Assembly (NCBI RefSeq): GCF_005937885.2
Contig: NZ_CP042176.1
Coordinates: 1,049,501 to 1,113,500, forward strand
DNA: 64,000 nucleotides
Reading direction: 5' to 3'
From: Bradyrhizobium sp. KBS0727
GTDB taxonomy: Bacteria; Pseudomonadota; Alphaproteobacteria; Rhizobiales; Xanthobacteraceae
In this document: positions 56,684 to 64,000 of the stretch, one piece after another
Position numbering within the stretch: the stretch's first letter is position 1
Layout: every line of letters begins with the position of its first letter
Translations under genes and position numbers: made by a program
The notes under the pieces: model-generated
What the model was told of the DNA's origin: nothing
Seen by the model: only the letters and a program-made list of their open reading frames with translations
Database searches by the model: none

Positions 56684-56786
56684 GTCATTCCGGGGCGATG
56701 CGAAGCATCGAACCCGGAATCTCGAGATTCCCCGATGCGCAATTGCGCATCTGAGGTCTGGTGCTAACGCACCATCCCGGAATGAC
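56684..56786. repeat. Dispersed palindromic element, family A copy 6 (long form)
   Basis: Same order as copy 1: GATGC-GAA-GCATC, GGAATCTCGAGATTCC, GATGCGCAATTGCGCATC (56734-56751) and TGGTGC-TAAC-GCACCA (56759-56774). Both variable stems differ from copy 1 in paired positions (GGGGTGC to GATGCGC; TGGTCC/GGACCA to TGGTGC/GCACCA), so pairing is kept. It lies between the OYE and GFA genes. Confidence 0.92.
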
Positions 56787-56830
56787 GGACTCAATCTTCG
56801 CAATGACGAACTTGGGGACGGAGTTCAAAC

Positions 56831-57349
56831 ATGTTTCCAGAAGACGACGAGCAGCCTCAAAAGAAGAAATCCAAAGCCGTCTCCGCCGGCAAGCCCGCCG
56901 CGGGCCAATGCCTGTGCGGCAAGGTCGCCTTCGAGATCGACGTGCCGGCGCGCTGGGCCTGGCACGATCATTCAGCCCCGAGCCGCCGCGCGCATGGCGC
57001 TGTCTACGCGACCTATGTCGGAAGCTGGCGCAAGCGCTTCCGCATCATCAAGGGCGAAAAAAGCCTCACGCGTTACGAGGACAAGGCCAGCAAGACCGCG
57101 CGCAGCTTCTGCGCGCATTGCGGCACGCCCGTCATCTACGAGCGCGGCCGTTCACCGCATATGGTCAACATTCCCCGCGCGCTGTTCACCGACCGCACCG
57201 GCCGCCAGCCGCTCTATCACATCGCGATCGAGCAATTGCAGGAATGGGCCTGGACCGGCGAACCGCTGGTGCCGTTGAAAGGCTTTCCCGGCGTGGTCTG
57301 GCAGCGCTCGAAAAAGAAGAAGGCCGCCGATCGCGAAGGCATGTTCTAG
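56831..57349 (+). CDS. GFA/CENP-V-like protein lacking the central cysteine pair
   Basis: A 172-residue protein of the glutathione-dependent formaldehyde-activating (GFA) fold. The first pair (Cys27/Cys29, GQCLCGKVAFEI) and the last (Cys94/Cys97, SFCAHCGTP) are present. The middle metal-binding segment, normally C-x-C-x-x-C (CHCSDCRK type), reads WHDHSAPSRRAHGAVYATYVG with His45/His47 and no cysteine. One zinc site is therefore likely lost or uses His. It cannot be assumed to act in formaldehyde oxidation. The ATG at 56831 follows GGAGTTC. The C-terminus is Lys-rich. Confidence 0.8.
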   Translation: MFPEDDEQPQKKKSKAVSAGKPAAGQCLCGKVAFEIDVPARWAWHDHSAPSRRAHGAVYATYVGSWRKRFRIIKGEKSLTRYEDKASKTARSFCAHCGTPVIYERGRSPHMVNIPRALFTDRTGRQPLYHIAIEQLQEWAWTGEPLVPLKGFPGVVWQRSKKKKAADREGMF

Positions 57350-57357
57350 CTCAAATG

Positions 57358-57481
57358 GCTTCATCCTTCGAGACGCCTGCTGCGCAGGCTCCTCAGGATG
57401 AGGTCTTGGATGATTTCTCAGGACAAGGTCTTAAACCCTCATGGTGAGGAGCGCGTCTTCGCGCGTCTCGAACCATGAGGC
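57358..57481. repeat. Dispersed repeat, family C copy 3
   Basis: CTTCATCCTTCGAGACGCC, CTCCTCAGGATGAGG, then CCTCATGGTGAGGAGCGCG and GTCTCGAACCATGAGG. Its stems match copies 1 and 2. It spans half of the 57350-57592 gap before the ThDP enzyme gene. Confidence 0.85.
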
Positions 57482-57592
57482 CCCGGGAGCTTCGTGCAGG
57501 GCAGCCATGACCGTCCTCCATTGCATCACGCCTTCAAGTTTGGTCAGGTGCCGTCGCCCCGCGGGTCAACGCATCGGCGGGTTGGAGGAAAC

Positions 57593-59257
57593 ATGAAAAA
57601 CAAGATCACCGGGCGCTCGGCATTCCTCGCATTGCTGAAGGACGAGGGCATTACGCATCTGTTCGGCAATCCCGGCACCACCGAACTGCCGATCATGCAC
57701 GCGCTGAAGGAGCATCCGGACCTCACCTATGTGATGGCGATGCAGGAAAGCCTCGTGGTCGCCATGGCCGACGGCTTCAGCCGCGCCTCCGGCAAGCTGG
57801 TCGCCTGCAACGTCCATGTCGCGCCCGGTCTCGGCAACGCGATGGGCTCGCTATTCAATGCGAGTTTTACCGGCACGCCGATGATCCTGACCGCCGGCCA
57901 GCAGGAGCAAGGCCACGGCCTGACCGAGCCGGTGCTGTACGGGCCGCTGGTGCAGATGGCCGAACCGCTGGTGAAATGGGCGGTCGAGGTGACGCGGCTG
58001 GAGGATCTGCCGCGGATCGTGCGCCGCGCCGCCAAGATCGCGATGACGCCGCCGACCGGCCCGGTGTTCATCTCGCTGCCGGGCGATATCCTCAACGCCG
58101 AGGCCGGCATCGAACTCGGCCGCTCGACCCGCATCGACACCCGCGTCCGGCCGTCGGACGAATCGCTGAAGGCGTTCGCGGCACGTATCCTGAAAGCCGA
58201 GCGGCCGGTGATCATCGTCGGCGACGAGGTGGTCAAGAGCGATGCGTTGAAGGAAGCCGCAGAGTTCGCGGAAACGCTGGGTTGTCCGGCCTACCAGTCG
58301 TCGACGCCGTTCGGCGCACATTTCCTGTCCGAAAGCCCGTGCTTCATGGGCGCGCTGGCGCGGATCCAGAAACTGGCCCGCGACGCGCTGCAGCCCTACG
58401 ACCTCATCATCGCCGTCGGCGGCGATCCGTTGCGGATGTCGGTTTACAGCGAAGTCGATCCGCTGCCCGACGGCCTGGCGATCGTGCAGGTCGGTCTCGT
58501 CGATCACGACCTTGCCAAGAATTACGGCGTCGACATCGCGCTCAAGGCCGACGTCAAGGAAACCCTGCGCGCGCTGATTCCGGCTTTGAAGGCGGCCGGC
58601 GGCAGTGCGCTGGAGACCCGCGCCAAACAGGGACTGGCCGCGCTGGCGTCGAAGAACTGGACCGCCAAACGCAAGCTGGTGGTCGATCACATTTCGAAAT
58701 CCGCCACCACCACGCCGATCGATCCGGACTGGCTGGCACTGCAGGTCGTCGAGTCCATGCCCGACAACGCCATCCTGGTCGACGAGGGCCTGACCTCGTC
58801 GCGGCAGGTGATCGCGTTGCGTCCGCATCGCGACCGCTATGGCTATCACGCGCTGGCCTCGGGCGGCATCGGCTGGGGACTGCCGGCCTCGGTCGGCGTC
58901 AGCCTCGCCAATCCCGATAGACCTGTCGTGTGCTACTCCGGTGACGGCTCCTCGATGTATTCGATCCAGTCGCTGTGGACCGCGGCCAATCAAAACCTGC
59001 CGCTGACCTTCGTGATCGTCAACAATGGCGGCTACCGCATCATCAAGCAACGGCTGCTCGCCTTCCACGGCGACGACCACTACGTTGGCATGGACTTCAA
59101 GGACCCGCCGGTCGATTTCACCGCGCTGGCCAAATCGATGGGCCTGGAAGCCACCCGTGTTAGCGATCCCACCCAGTTGAAGTCGGTGTTGTCGTCGGCC
59201 TTCAGCCGCCCCGGCGCCAAGCTGATCGAGGTGATGGTGAACAACGCGGTGAATTGA
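57593..59257 (+). CDS. Thiamin-diphosphate-dependent decarboxylase/synthase, benzoylformate decarboxylase-like
   Basis: A 554-residue ThDP enzyme. The activating Glu is Glu52 (AMQESLVVAMADG), GNPGTTELP (25-33) resembles the benzoylformate decarboxylase active-site loop, and His75 (NVHVAPGLGNAMG) matches its His70. The cofactor motif CYSGDGSSMYSIQSLWTAA and NNGGYRIIKQ follow near 440-490. The second active-site His of benzoylformate decarboxylase is not evident, so the substrate is uncertain. The ATG at 57593 has GGAGGAAAC. It appears to be a single gene between repeats. Confidence 0.88.
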   Translation: MKNKITGRSAFLALLKDEGITHLFGNPGTTELPIMHALKEHPDLTYVMAMQESLVVAMADGFSRASGKLVACNVHVAPGLGNAMGSLFNASFTGTPMILTAGQQEQGHGLTEPVLYGPLVQMAEPLVKWAVEVTRLEDLPRIVRRAAKIAMTPPTGPVFISLPGDILNAEAGIELGRSTRIDTRVRPSDESLKAFAARILKAERPVIIVGDEVVKSDALKEAAEFAETLGCPAYQSSTPFGAHFLSESPCFMGALARIQKLARDALQPYDLIIAVGGDPLRMSVYSEVDPLPDGLAIVQVGLVDHDLAKNYGVDIALKADVKETLRALIPALKAAGGSALETRAKQGLAALASKNWTAKRKLVVDHISKSATTTPIDPDWLALQVVESMPDNAILVDEGLTSSRQVIALRPHRDRYGYHALASGGIGWGLPASVGVSLANPDRPVVCYSGDGSSMYSIQSLWTAANQNLPLTFVIVNNGGYRIIKQRLLAFHGDDHYVGMDFKDPPVDFTALAKSMGLEATRVSDPTQLKSVLSSAFSRPGAKLIEVMVNNAVN

Positions 59258-59271
59258 CGGCCGCTTTCACC

Positions 59272-59374
59272 GTCATTCCGGGGCGATGCGCAAGCATCGA
59301 ACCCGGAATCTCGAGATTCCCCGATGCGCAATTGCGCATCTGAGGTCTGGTCCTTCGGACCATCCCGGAATGAC
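59272..59374. repeat. Dispersed palindromic element, family A copy 7 (long form)
   Basis: GTCATTCCGGGGCGATGCGC-AAGCATCG, GGAATCTCGAGATTCC, GATGCGCAATTGCGCATC, TGGTCC-TTC-GGACCA, CCCGGAATGAC. The first stem carries a small insertion. It combines the AATTG stem seen in copies 5-6 with the TGGTCC/GGACCA stem seen in copies 1-2. Confidence 0.9.
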
Positions 59375-59420
59375 GGCGCCAGTAGCGGCCGACATCAACC
59401 AACAAGTTTCATGCCCGACG

Positions 59421-60042
59421 CCCTGCGACAAAACAACCCGTCGGGCAAATCACCAAAAGTCTGTCCAGCCCTCCCGCTAAAAATATTTCCGTTGCCCCGT
59501 CGGGCAAATCAGTCGTTCAACTTCGCCCGTCTACCGCGACAAGAGGGGCGATCGCGATCGTCACGACCGTGCGGTGGGATGCGATGGACGCTGATGCTGC
59601 GACTGACGAGCGCGGCAAAAGCGTACGGCGAAGTCGTGTGGTCCTGATGCCGCGACGCTGGCGTCAAGTTTGTGGGAAGCTAACGCTTCTCATTGATGAC
59701 GGTGACAACAAAGCCCGTTCACCGGGGAGAGCTCGAAGTAAGCCGTAAAGCCGTTGCGTGGGGGAGGCCGGTGTGTTCACCGCTGAACCTGTATGCTCGT
59801 GGGCGCACTCTTCTGTGCATCATGCCTGCGAGACCGTGGGTGCAGCGCGCACCCGGTCTTCCCCGCGCCCTCTATCTTCTGAGAGGGTAAGGATTTCCAG
59901 CAAAACTTCGGGCGCCTCGCGCCGCGGGAATGATCTCCGCTGTCATCGTCCGCGAAGGCGGACGATCCAGTATTCCAGAGACGCCAATCATGGAAGCGAT
60001 GGGCCACGGCGTACTGGATACCCCGCATGCGCGGGGTACGAC
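59421..60042. repeat. Long composite dispersed repeat, copy D2
   Basis: About 622 bp matching D1 (14271-14884) in order and orientation, with many substitutions. Shared blocks include AAGTCTGTCCAGCCCT, GCTGCGACTGACGAGCGCGG and AAGCCGTAAAGCCGTTGCG. The terminal hairpins TCGTCCGC-GAAG-GCGGACGA and ACCCCGC-ATGC-GCGGGGT are conserved. It fills most of the 59258-60058 gap, with family A copy 7 before it. No coding frame with family similarity was found. Confidence 0.85.
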
Positions 60043-60058
60043 GGCGGTGTGTGTGGCC

Positions 60059-61447
60059 CTACTCCGCCGCCTTGGCGGCGGCATGCGGACGATAGCGGCT
60101 CGCCGGATGCTGCTCCGTCAGCCGCGCGCGTCCAGCGCCGAACAGCTTTTCGCGCAGCGTGCCCTTGGCGTAGGCGTCCTTGTAGAGGCCGCGCCGGGTC
60201 AGTTCCGGGACCAGCATCTCGGTGATGTCCTCGAAGTCGCCGGGCGAGACCGCAAACGGCACATTGAGGCCGTCGACGTCGGTCTGCTCGAACCAGGCCT
60301 CGATATCGTCGGCGACCTTTTCGGGGGTGCCGACCACGACCGGTCCGGCGCCGCCGATGCCGACATGCTCGATGACCTCGCGCACGGTCCAGACCCGGTC
60401 CGGATCGGCGCGGGTGACGTTGTCCATGGCGCTGCGGCCGGCATCGTTCTGGACGTGGCGCACTTCCTGGTCGAGATCGTAGCCGGAGAAATCGACGCCG
60501 GTCCAGCCCGACATCAGCGCCAGCGCGCCCTCGGGATTGATGTGGCGGCGATAGTCGGCGTATTTCGCTTTGGCCTCGGCATCGGTGCGGCCGAGAATGA
60601 TCGTCATCATGCTGAACATCAGGATCTCAGCCGGGTTACGGCCGTTCTCCTTCGCCAGCGCCCGGATCGCCGCCACCCGCGGCCCGATGATCTTGGCCGA
60701 CGGGCCCGACATGAACACGCATTCGGCATGCTGGCCGGCGAATTGCCGGCCGCGTGGCGAGGTGCCGGCCTGGTACAGCACCGGCGTCCGCTGCGGCGAC
60801 GGTTCGCTCAGGTGGATGGCGTTGAGCCGGTAGTTATTGCCCTCGTGTTCGATGCGATGCACCTTCGCGGGATCGGCGAAAATCCCGCGCGCGCGGTCGC
60901 GCAGCACGGCGTCATCCTCCCAGCTTCCTTCCCAGAGCTTGTAGACCAGCTCCATATATTCGTCGGCGATGTCGTAGCGGTCGTCATGCGCGGTCTGCTT
61001 GTCCTTGCCGGCGCCGCGGGCGGCGCTGTCGAGATAGCCGGTCACCACGTTCCAACCGATGCGGCCATTGGTAAGGTGATCGAGCGTCGACATTCGCCGC
61101 GCGAACGGATAGGGCGGCTCGAACGACAGGTTGCTGGTGACGCCGAAGCCGAGATGCTCGGTCACGGCGGCCATCGCCGGGATCAGCATCAGCGGTTCGT
61201 TCGACGGCGTCTGCGCGGCATTGCGCAGGGCGGCATCCGGGCTGTTGCCGTAGACGTCGTAGACGCCGAGCACGTCGGCGAGAAACAGCCCGTCGAACCG
61301 CCCGCGTTCCAGCGTCCTGGCGAGGTCGATCCAGTAGGGCAGGCGGTTATAGTCGAGGGTGCGGTCGCGCGGATGGGTCCACAACCCCGGCGACTGATGC
61401 GCCACGCAGTTCATGGCAAAGGCGTTGAGCCGGATCTGTTTTGTCAT
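60059..61447 (-). CDS. LLM-class flavin-dependent monooxygenase, NtaA/DmoA/SnaA type
   Basis: A 462-residue FMNH2-dependent monooxygenase. Features of the NtaA/DmoA branch are LDYNRLPYWIDLARTLERGRFDGLFLADVLG (parts; about 32-62), NGRIGWNVVTGYLDSAARGAG and VLYQAGTSPRGRQFAGQHAECVF. The family acts on nitrilotriacetate-, EDTA- or dimethylsulfide-type substrates using FMNH2 from a separate reductase; none is seen nearby. The ATG at 61447 lacks a clear Shine-Dalgarno. A 12-bp tandem duplicate (61450-61473) lies just upstream. It follows the secreted CMD gene on the same strand. Confidence 0.93.
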   Translation of the reverse strand: MTKQIRLNAFAMNCVAHQSPGLWTHPRDRTLDYNRLPYWIDLARTLERGRFDGLFLADVLGVYDVYGNSPDAALRNAAQTPSNEPLMLIPAMAAVTEHLGFGVTSNLSFEPPYPFARRMSTLDHLTNGRIGWNVVTGYLDSAARGAGKDKQTAHDDRYDIADEYMELVYKLWEGSWEDDAVLRDRARGIFADPAKVHRIEHEGNNYRLNAIHLSEPSPQRTPVLYQAGTSPRGRQFAGQHAECVFMSGPSAKIIGPRVAAIRALAKENGRNPAEILMFSMMTIILGRTDAEAKAKYADYRRHINPEGALALMSGWTGVDFSGYDLDQEVRHVQNDAGRSAMDNVTRADPDRVWTVREVIEHVGIGGAGPVVVGTPEKVADDIEAWFEQTDVDGLNVPFAVSPGDFEDITEMLVPELTRRGLYKDAYAKGTLREKLFGAGRARLTEQHPASRYRPHAAAKAAE

Positions 61448-61522
61448 GCAAGGAAACTTCTAAGGCAACTTCTAAAAGCCGGTCACGCGGCGCCGCCGCG
61501 CGACGATGGTGAGGATAACAGT

Positions 61523-62149
61523 CTACTGCCCGGCCTGCTTGAACGGCAATGGCTCACCCGCCGGCGGGGCGACGCGGGCAACGTTGAGCGTCATCGAGAC
61601 CACGTCGTAGTAGCCGTTGACCGCGACCAGGTCCATGATGCCCTGTTCGCCGAATTTTCCGAGCGCCCGGGCATAGATCGCGTCGTCGACGCCGTGATCC
61701 CTGCGAAGCTGGGTGGTGAGCTCCCAGACGATCGCTTCGTCTTCCTTCATATTGTCGGGCTTGTTCCCGGCGCCGATCGCGGCAACGATGGCCGGGTCGA
61801 GGCCGGCCTTGATCGCCAGCGGGGCGTGGGCATACCACTCGTATTGCGAACCCCAATGTTGCGCGGTCATGATGATCGCCATTTCGTTGAGGCGCTTGTC
61901 GAGCGAGGTGTCGAAGCGGATATATTCGCCGACCTTCTGCAACCGGTCGGCCAGCACCGGGCTGCGCAGCCAGGCATTGAACGGGCCGCCGATCCCTTTA
62001 CGCGGCCCCGACATGATGGCATCGGCCACGGCGCGCTGGGCGGTCGTCATCTTGTCGAGCGGCATTTCCGCCATCCGTTCACCGGTGAGCGCCATTGCCG
62101 AACCGGCAAACAACAGACAGATCGCAGACGCACGCAGGATCGTTTTCAT
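61523..62149 (-). CDS. Secreted carboxymuconolactone-decarboxylase-family protein
   Basis: A 208-residue protein with an N-terminal signal peptide (KTILRASAICLLFAGSAMA) ahead of a CMD/AhpD-like domain: QHWGSQYEWYAHAPLAIKAGLDPAIV (in parts; about 95-120) and ELTTQLRRDHGVDDAIYARALGKFGEQG. The reactive Cys of many members is replaced by Ser in WGSQYEW. The signal peptide is unusual because the family is mostly cytoplasmic. The ATG at 62149 follows GGGAGGCC. It precedes the LLM gene (75 bp) and is divergent from the M20 gene. Function unknown. Confidence 0.85.
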   Translation of the reverse strand: MKTILRASAICLLFAGSAMALTGERMAEMPLDKMTTAQRAVADAIMSGPRKGIGGPFNAWLRSPVLADRLQKVGEYIRFDTSLDKRLNEMAIIMTAQHWGSQYEWYAHAPLAIKAGLDPAIVAAIGAGNKPDNMKEDEAIVWELTTQLRRDHGVDDAIYARALGKFGEQGIMDLVAVNGYYDVVSMTLNVARVAPPAGEPLPFKQAGQ

Positions 62150-62328
62150 GAACGGCCTCCCTGATATTCGCCCGATCGGATGCCGGGCTGCACCGCGAAA
62201 TTGTTGCATCCCCGGTGATTTTAGCAAGGCCCATTCGGCCCTTCAGTACCACTTCCAGCCGGCGAAGGTTCTCGATAGGTTGGCGGCCGGGACTTGTGAG
62301 TGTGATTTGTGAGTGTGAAAGGAAGACC

Positions 62329-63714
62329 ATGGCGACCAGAGCCGACGCGATTGCGAAAGCGCGCGAACATCTTCATTCCGGCGACTTCATTGCCGAGCTG
62401 AACCGCAGGGTCGGGTTCAAGACGCAGAGCCAGGAACCGCTGCCGGGCGATCCGATGCGGGCCTATCTCGTGGAGGGGCTGACACCGGCATTCGCTGAAA
62501 TGGGATTTACGACGCGAATCGTGGAATCGCCGATCGGCAAGGGACCTTATCTGCTGGCTGACTATCACGAGGACCCCTCGCTGTTGACCGTGCTCTCCTA
62601 TGGCCACGGCGACGTCGTCGGCGGCATGGTTGGCGAATGGCGGGACAATCTCGATCCGTGGCAGACCACAACCAAGGGCGAGCGGGTCTATGGCCGCGGA
62701 ACCGCCGACAACAAGGGGCAGCACAGCATCAATATGGCGGCGCTGCGCGCGGTCCGCGAGGCCCGTGGCGGCAAGCTCGGCTTCAACGCCAAGTTCATCA
62801 TCGAGACCTCCGAGGAGATCGGCTCGCCGGATCTGGCGCAAGTCTGCAAGTCGCTGCATGAGGAATTGAAGTCCGACCTGTTGCTGGCTTCCGACGGTCC
62901 CCGGCTATCGGCGGATCGTCCCACCATTTTCCTGGGCTGCCGTGGCGGCGTCCGCATTCATCTCGACGTGAATCTGCGCGAAGGCGGCAATCACTCCGGC
63001 AATTGGGGCGGGCTGCTCGCCAACCCCGCGACCATCCTCGCCAACGCCATCGCAGCCCTGGTCGATCACAGGGGGCGGATGAAGTTGGATATCATGAAGC
63101 CGCCGCGCATCTCGAACCAGATTCGCTCCGTGCTGGCCGAAGTGGAGGTCAAGCCGACGGCGGATGAGCCGCAGCTCTCCGAGAATTGGGGCGAGGACGA
63201 CCTGTCGGCCGCCGAACGCGTCTATGCCTGGAACACGCTGGAAGTGCTGGCGATGTCGTCGGGCAATATCGAGGAGCCGGCGAATGCAATTCCCGGGCGG
63301 GCGCGCGCGGTCCTGCAGCTTCGCTTCGTGGTCGGCACCGAATATGAAAAGGTCGTCGATGCGGTCAGGGACTATCTGCACGCCAATGGCTTTCCGATGA
63401 TCGAGGTCACCGGGCAGCAGAGGTTCGGCGCGTCGCGAACCGATGTCGATAGCCCCTGGGTGAACTGGGCGGCGAATTCGATCCGCAAGACCACAGGCAA
63501 GGCTCCGGCGATCCTGCCGAACATCGGTGGCTCGCTGCCGAATGGCGTATTCGCCGAAGGGCTTGGCCTGCCAACCATCTGGATCCCCCATTCCTATGCG
63601 GGCTGCTCCCAGCATGCGCCGGACGAGCACATTCTGCTGCCGATCACCGAGGAAGCGCTGGCCATGATGGCCGGGCTGTTCTGGGATCTCGGTGAAATGC
63701 CGCGCAAGTCCTGA
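62329..63714 (+). CDS. M20 family metallopeptidase/deacylase
   Basis: A 461-residue zinc hydrolase of the ArgE/DapE/carboxypeptidase type. Zinc-site motifs are SYGHGDVV (about 87-94), YGRGTADNKGQHS (about 123-135) and IIETSEEIGS (about 158-167), with a late His in ILLPITEE. Substrates are N-acyl amino acids or dipeptides. The ATG at 62329 follows AAAGGAAG. Two tandem 13-bp units (TTGTGAGTGTGAT / TTGTGAGTGTGAA, 62294-62319) lie just before the ribosome-binding site. It is followed by an MHS-type transporter gene, possibly co-transcribed. Confidence 0.93.
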   Translation: MATRADAIAKAREHLHSGDFIAELNRRVGFKTQSQEPLPGDPMRAYLVEGLTPAFAEMGFTTRIVESPIGKGPYLLADYHEDPSLLTVLSYGHGDVVGGMVGEWRDNLDPWQTTTKGERVYGRGTADNKGQHSINMAALRAVREARGGKLGFNAKFIIETSEEIGSPDLAQVCKSLHEELKSDLLLASDGPRLSADRPTIFLGCRGGVRIHLDVNLREGGNHSGNWGGLLANPATILANAIAALVDHRGRMKLDIMKPPRISNQIRSVLAEVEVKPTADEPQLSENWGEDDLSAAERVYAWNTLEVLAMSSGNIEEPANAIPGRARAVLQLRFVVGTEYEKVVDAVRDYLHANGFPMIEVTGQQRFGASRTDVDSPWVNWAANSIRKTTGKAPAILPNIGGSLPNGVFAEGLGLPTIWIPHSYAGCSQHAPDEHILLPITEEALAMMAGLFWDLGEMPRKS

Positions 63715-63763
63715 CGGGATACGGCGCGGCGACATGGACACTGGTGGGGAAAGGGTATCGTAG

Positions 63764-64000
63764 ATGGCGTTGTCAGGAACCGAAGTGCGAGACGTAGCGT
63801 ACGCGTCGAAGCAAAAGGACGTTACAAAGCTGATCGTTGCGACCTCGATCGGCAACGCGCTGGAATGGTACGACATCGCCGTCTACGGCTATTTTGCCAT
63901 CTATGTGTCGAAAGCGTTCTTTCCGAACGAGGACCAGACGGCGTCGCTGCTGCTGACATTGGGCACGTTCGGCCTGTCGTATCTGGCGCGCCCGATCGGC
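63764..64000 (+). CDS. MFS transporter, MHS (metabolite:H+ symporter) family, N-terminal part
   Basis: The first 79 residues of a transporter that runs off the window. After a short polar N-terminus comes VATSIGNALEWYDIAVYGYF (residues 25-44), the diagnostic first helix of the MHS branch (citrate, proline/betaine, shikimate permeases). Then come AIYVSKAFFPNEDQTASLLL and GTFGLSYLARPIG, where the RP pair is also typical. The start ATG at 63764 follows GAAAGGG. It lies 50 bp downstream of the M20 gene and probably imports its substrate. Confidence 0.88.
   Translation, partial: MALSGTEVRDVAYASKQKDVTKLIVATSIGNALEWYDIAVYGYFAIYVSKAFFPNEDQTASLLLTLGTFGLSYLARPIG

Overview
The window is GC-rich chromosomal DNA of an alphaproteobacterium, most likely the Bradyrhizobium/Rhodopseudomonas branch (Nitrobacteraceae). 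This rests on a CpdR response regulator, homospermidine synthase beside a fold-III ornithine decarboxylase, a ChvE-GguA-GguB sugar transporter, a small heat-shock gene behind a ROSE-type RNA thermometer, and several families of dispersed palindromic repeats between genes. Family names come from reading protein motifs by eye; no database search was run.

Layout. 1-2808: end of a branched-chain amino-acid-type ABC transporter (LivM fragment, LivG, LivF) and acetoacetate decarboxylase. 2927-8861: a minus-strand polyamine neighbourhood (ornithine decarboxylase, GNAT, RidA, Rnk, homospermidine synthase) with a long hairpin-rich leader before the decarboxylase. 9047-14235: M3 peptidase, DUF1007 plus Ni/Co exporter, hotdog thioesterase plus TenA. 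14271-22376: a long composite repeat, MAPEG protein, ferrochelatase, QmcA/NfeD, a divergent HxlR/AhpD-like pair with tandem operators, KdsD, and an outer-membrane barrel. 22381-28720: GltD and GltB. 29217-38955: secreted protein, Hsp20 with heat-shock promoter and thermometer, lipase, adenylate cyclase, LysE and TauE transporters, LysR, Bug binding protein, HisN.

38956-41306: a strong small-RNA candidate with its own promoter and terminator, N-formylglutamate amidohydrolase, CpdR and tRNA-Val(GAC). 41517-45383: chvE-gguA-gguB. 45454-64000: a catabolic zone with a KstD-like flavoprotein, tandem amidohydrolases, Rieske protein, quinone oxidoreductase, SDR, aldehyde dehydrogenase, Old Yellow Enzyme with a ModE-like regulator, GFA-like protein, ThDP enzyme, LLM monooxygenase, a secreted CMD-family protein, M20 peptidase and the start of an MHS-type transporter.

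The most notable material lies between genes. At least seven copies of a palindromic element show paired (compensatory) base changes in their stems. Two ~620 bp composite repeats lie 45 kb apart. RNA-level control is likely at hsp20 and odc, and there is an unannotated ~180 nt RNA near 39230. No CRISPR array, prophage or intact insertion sequence was seen.
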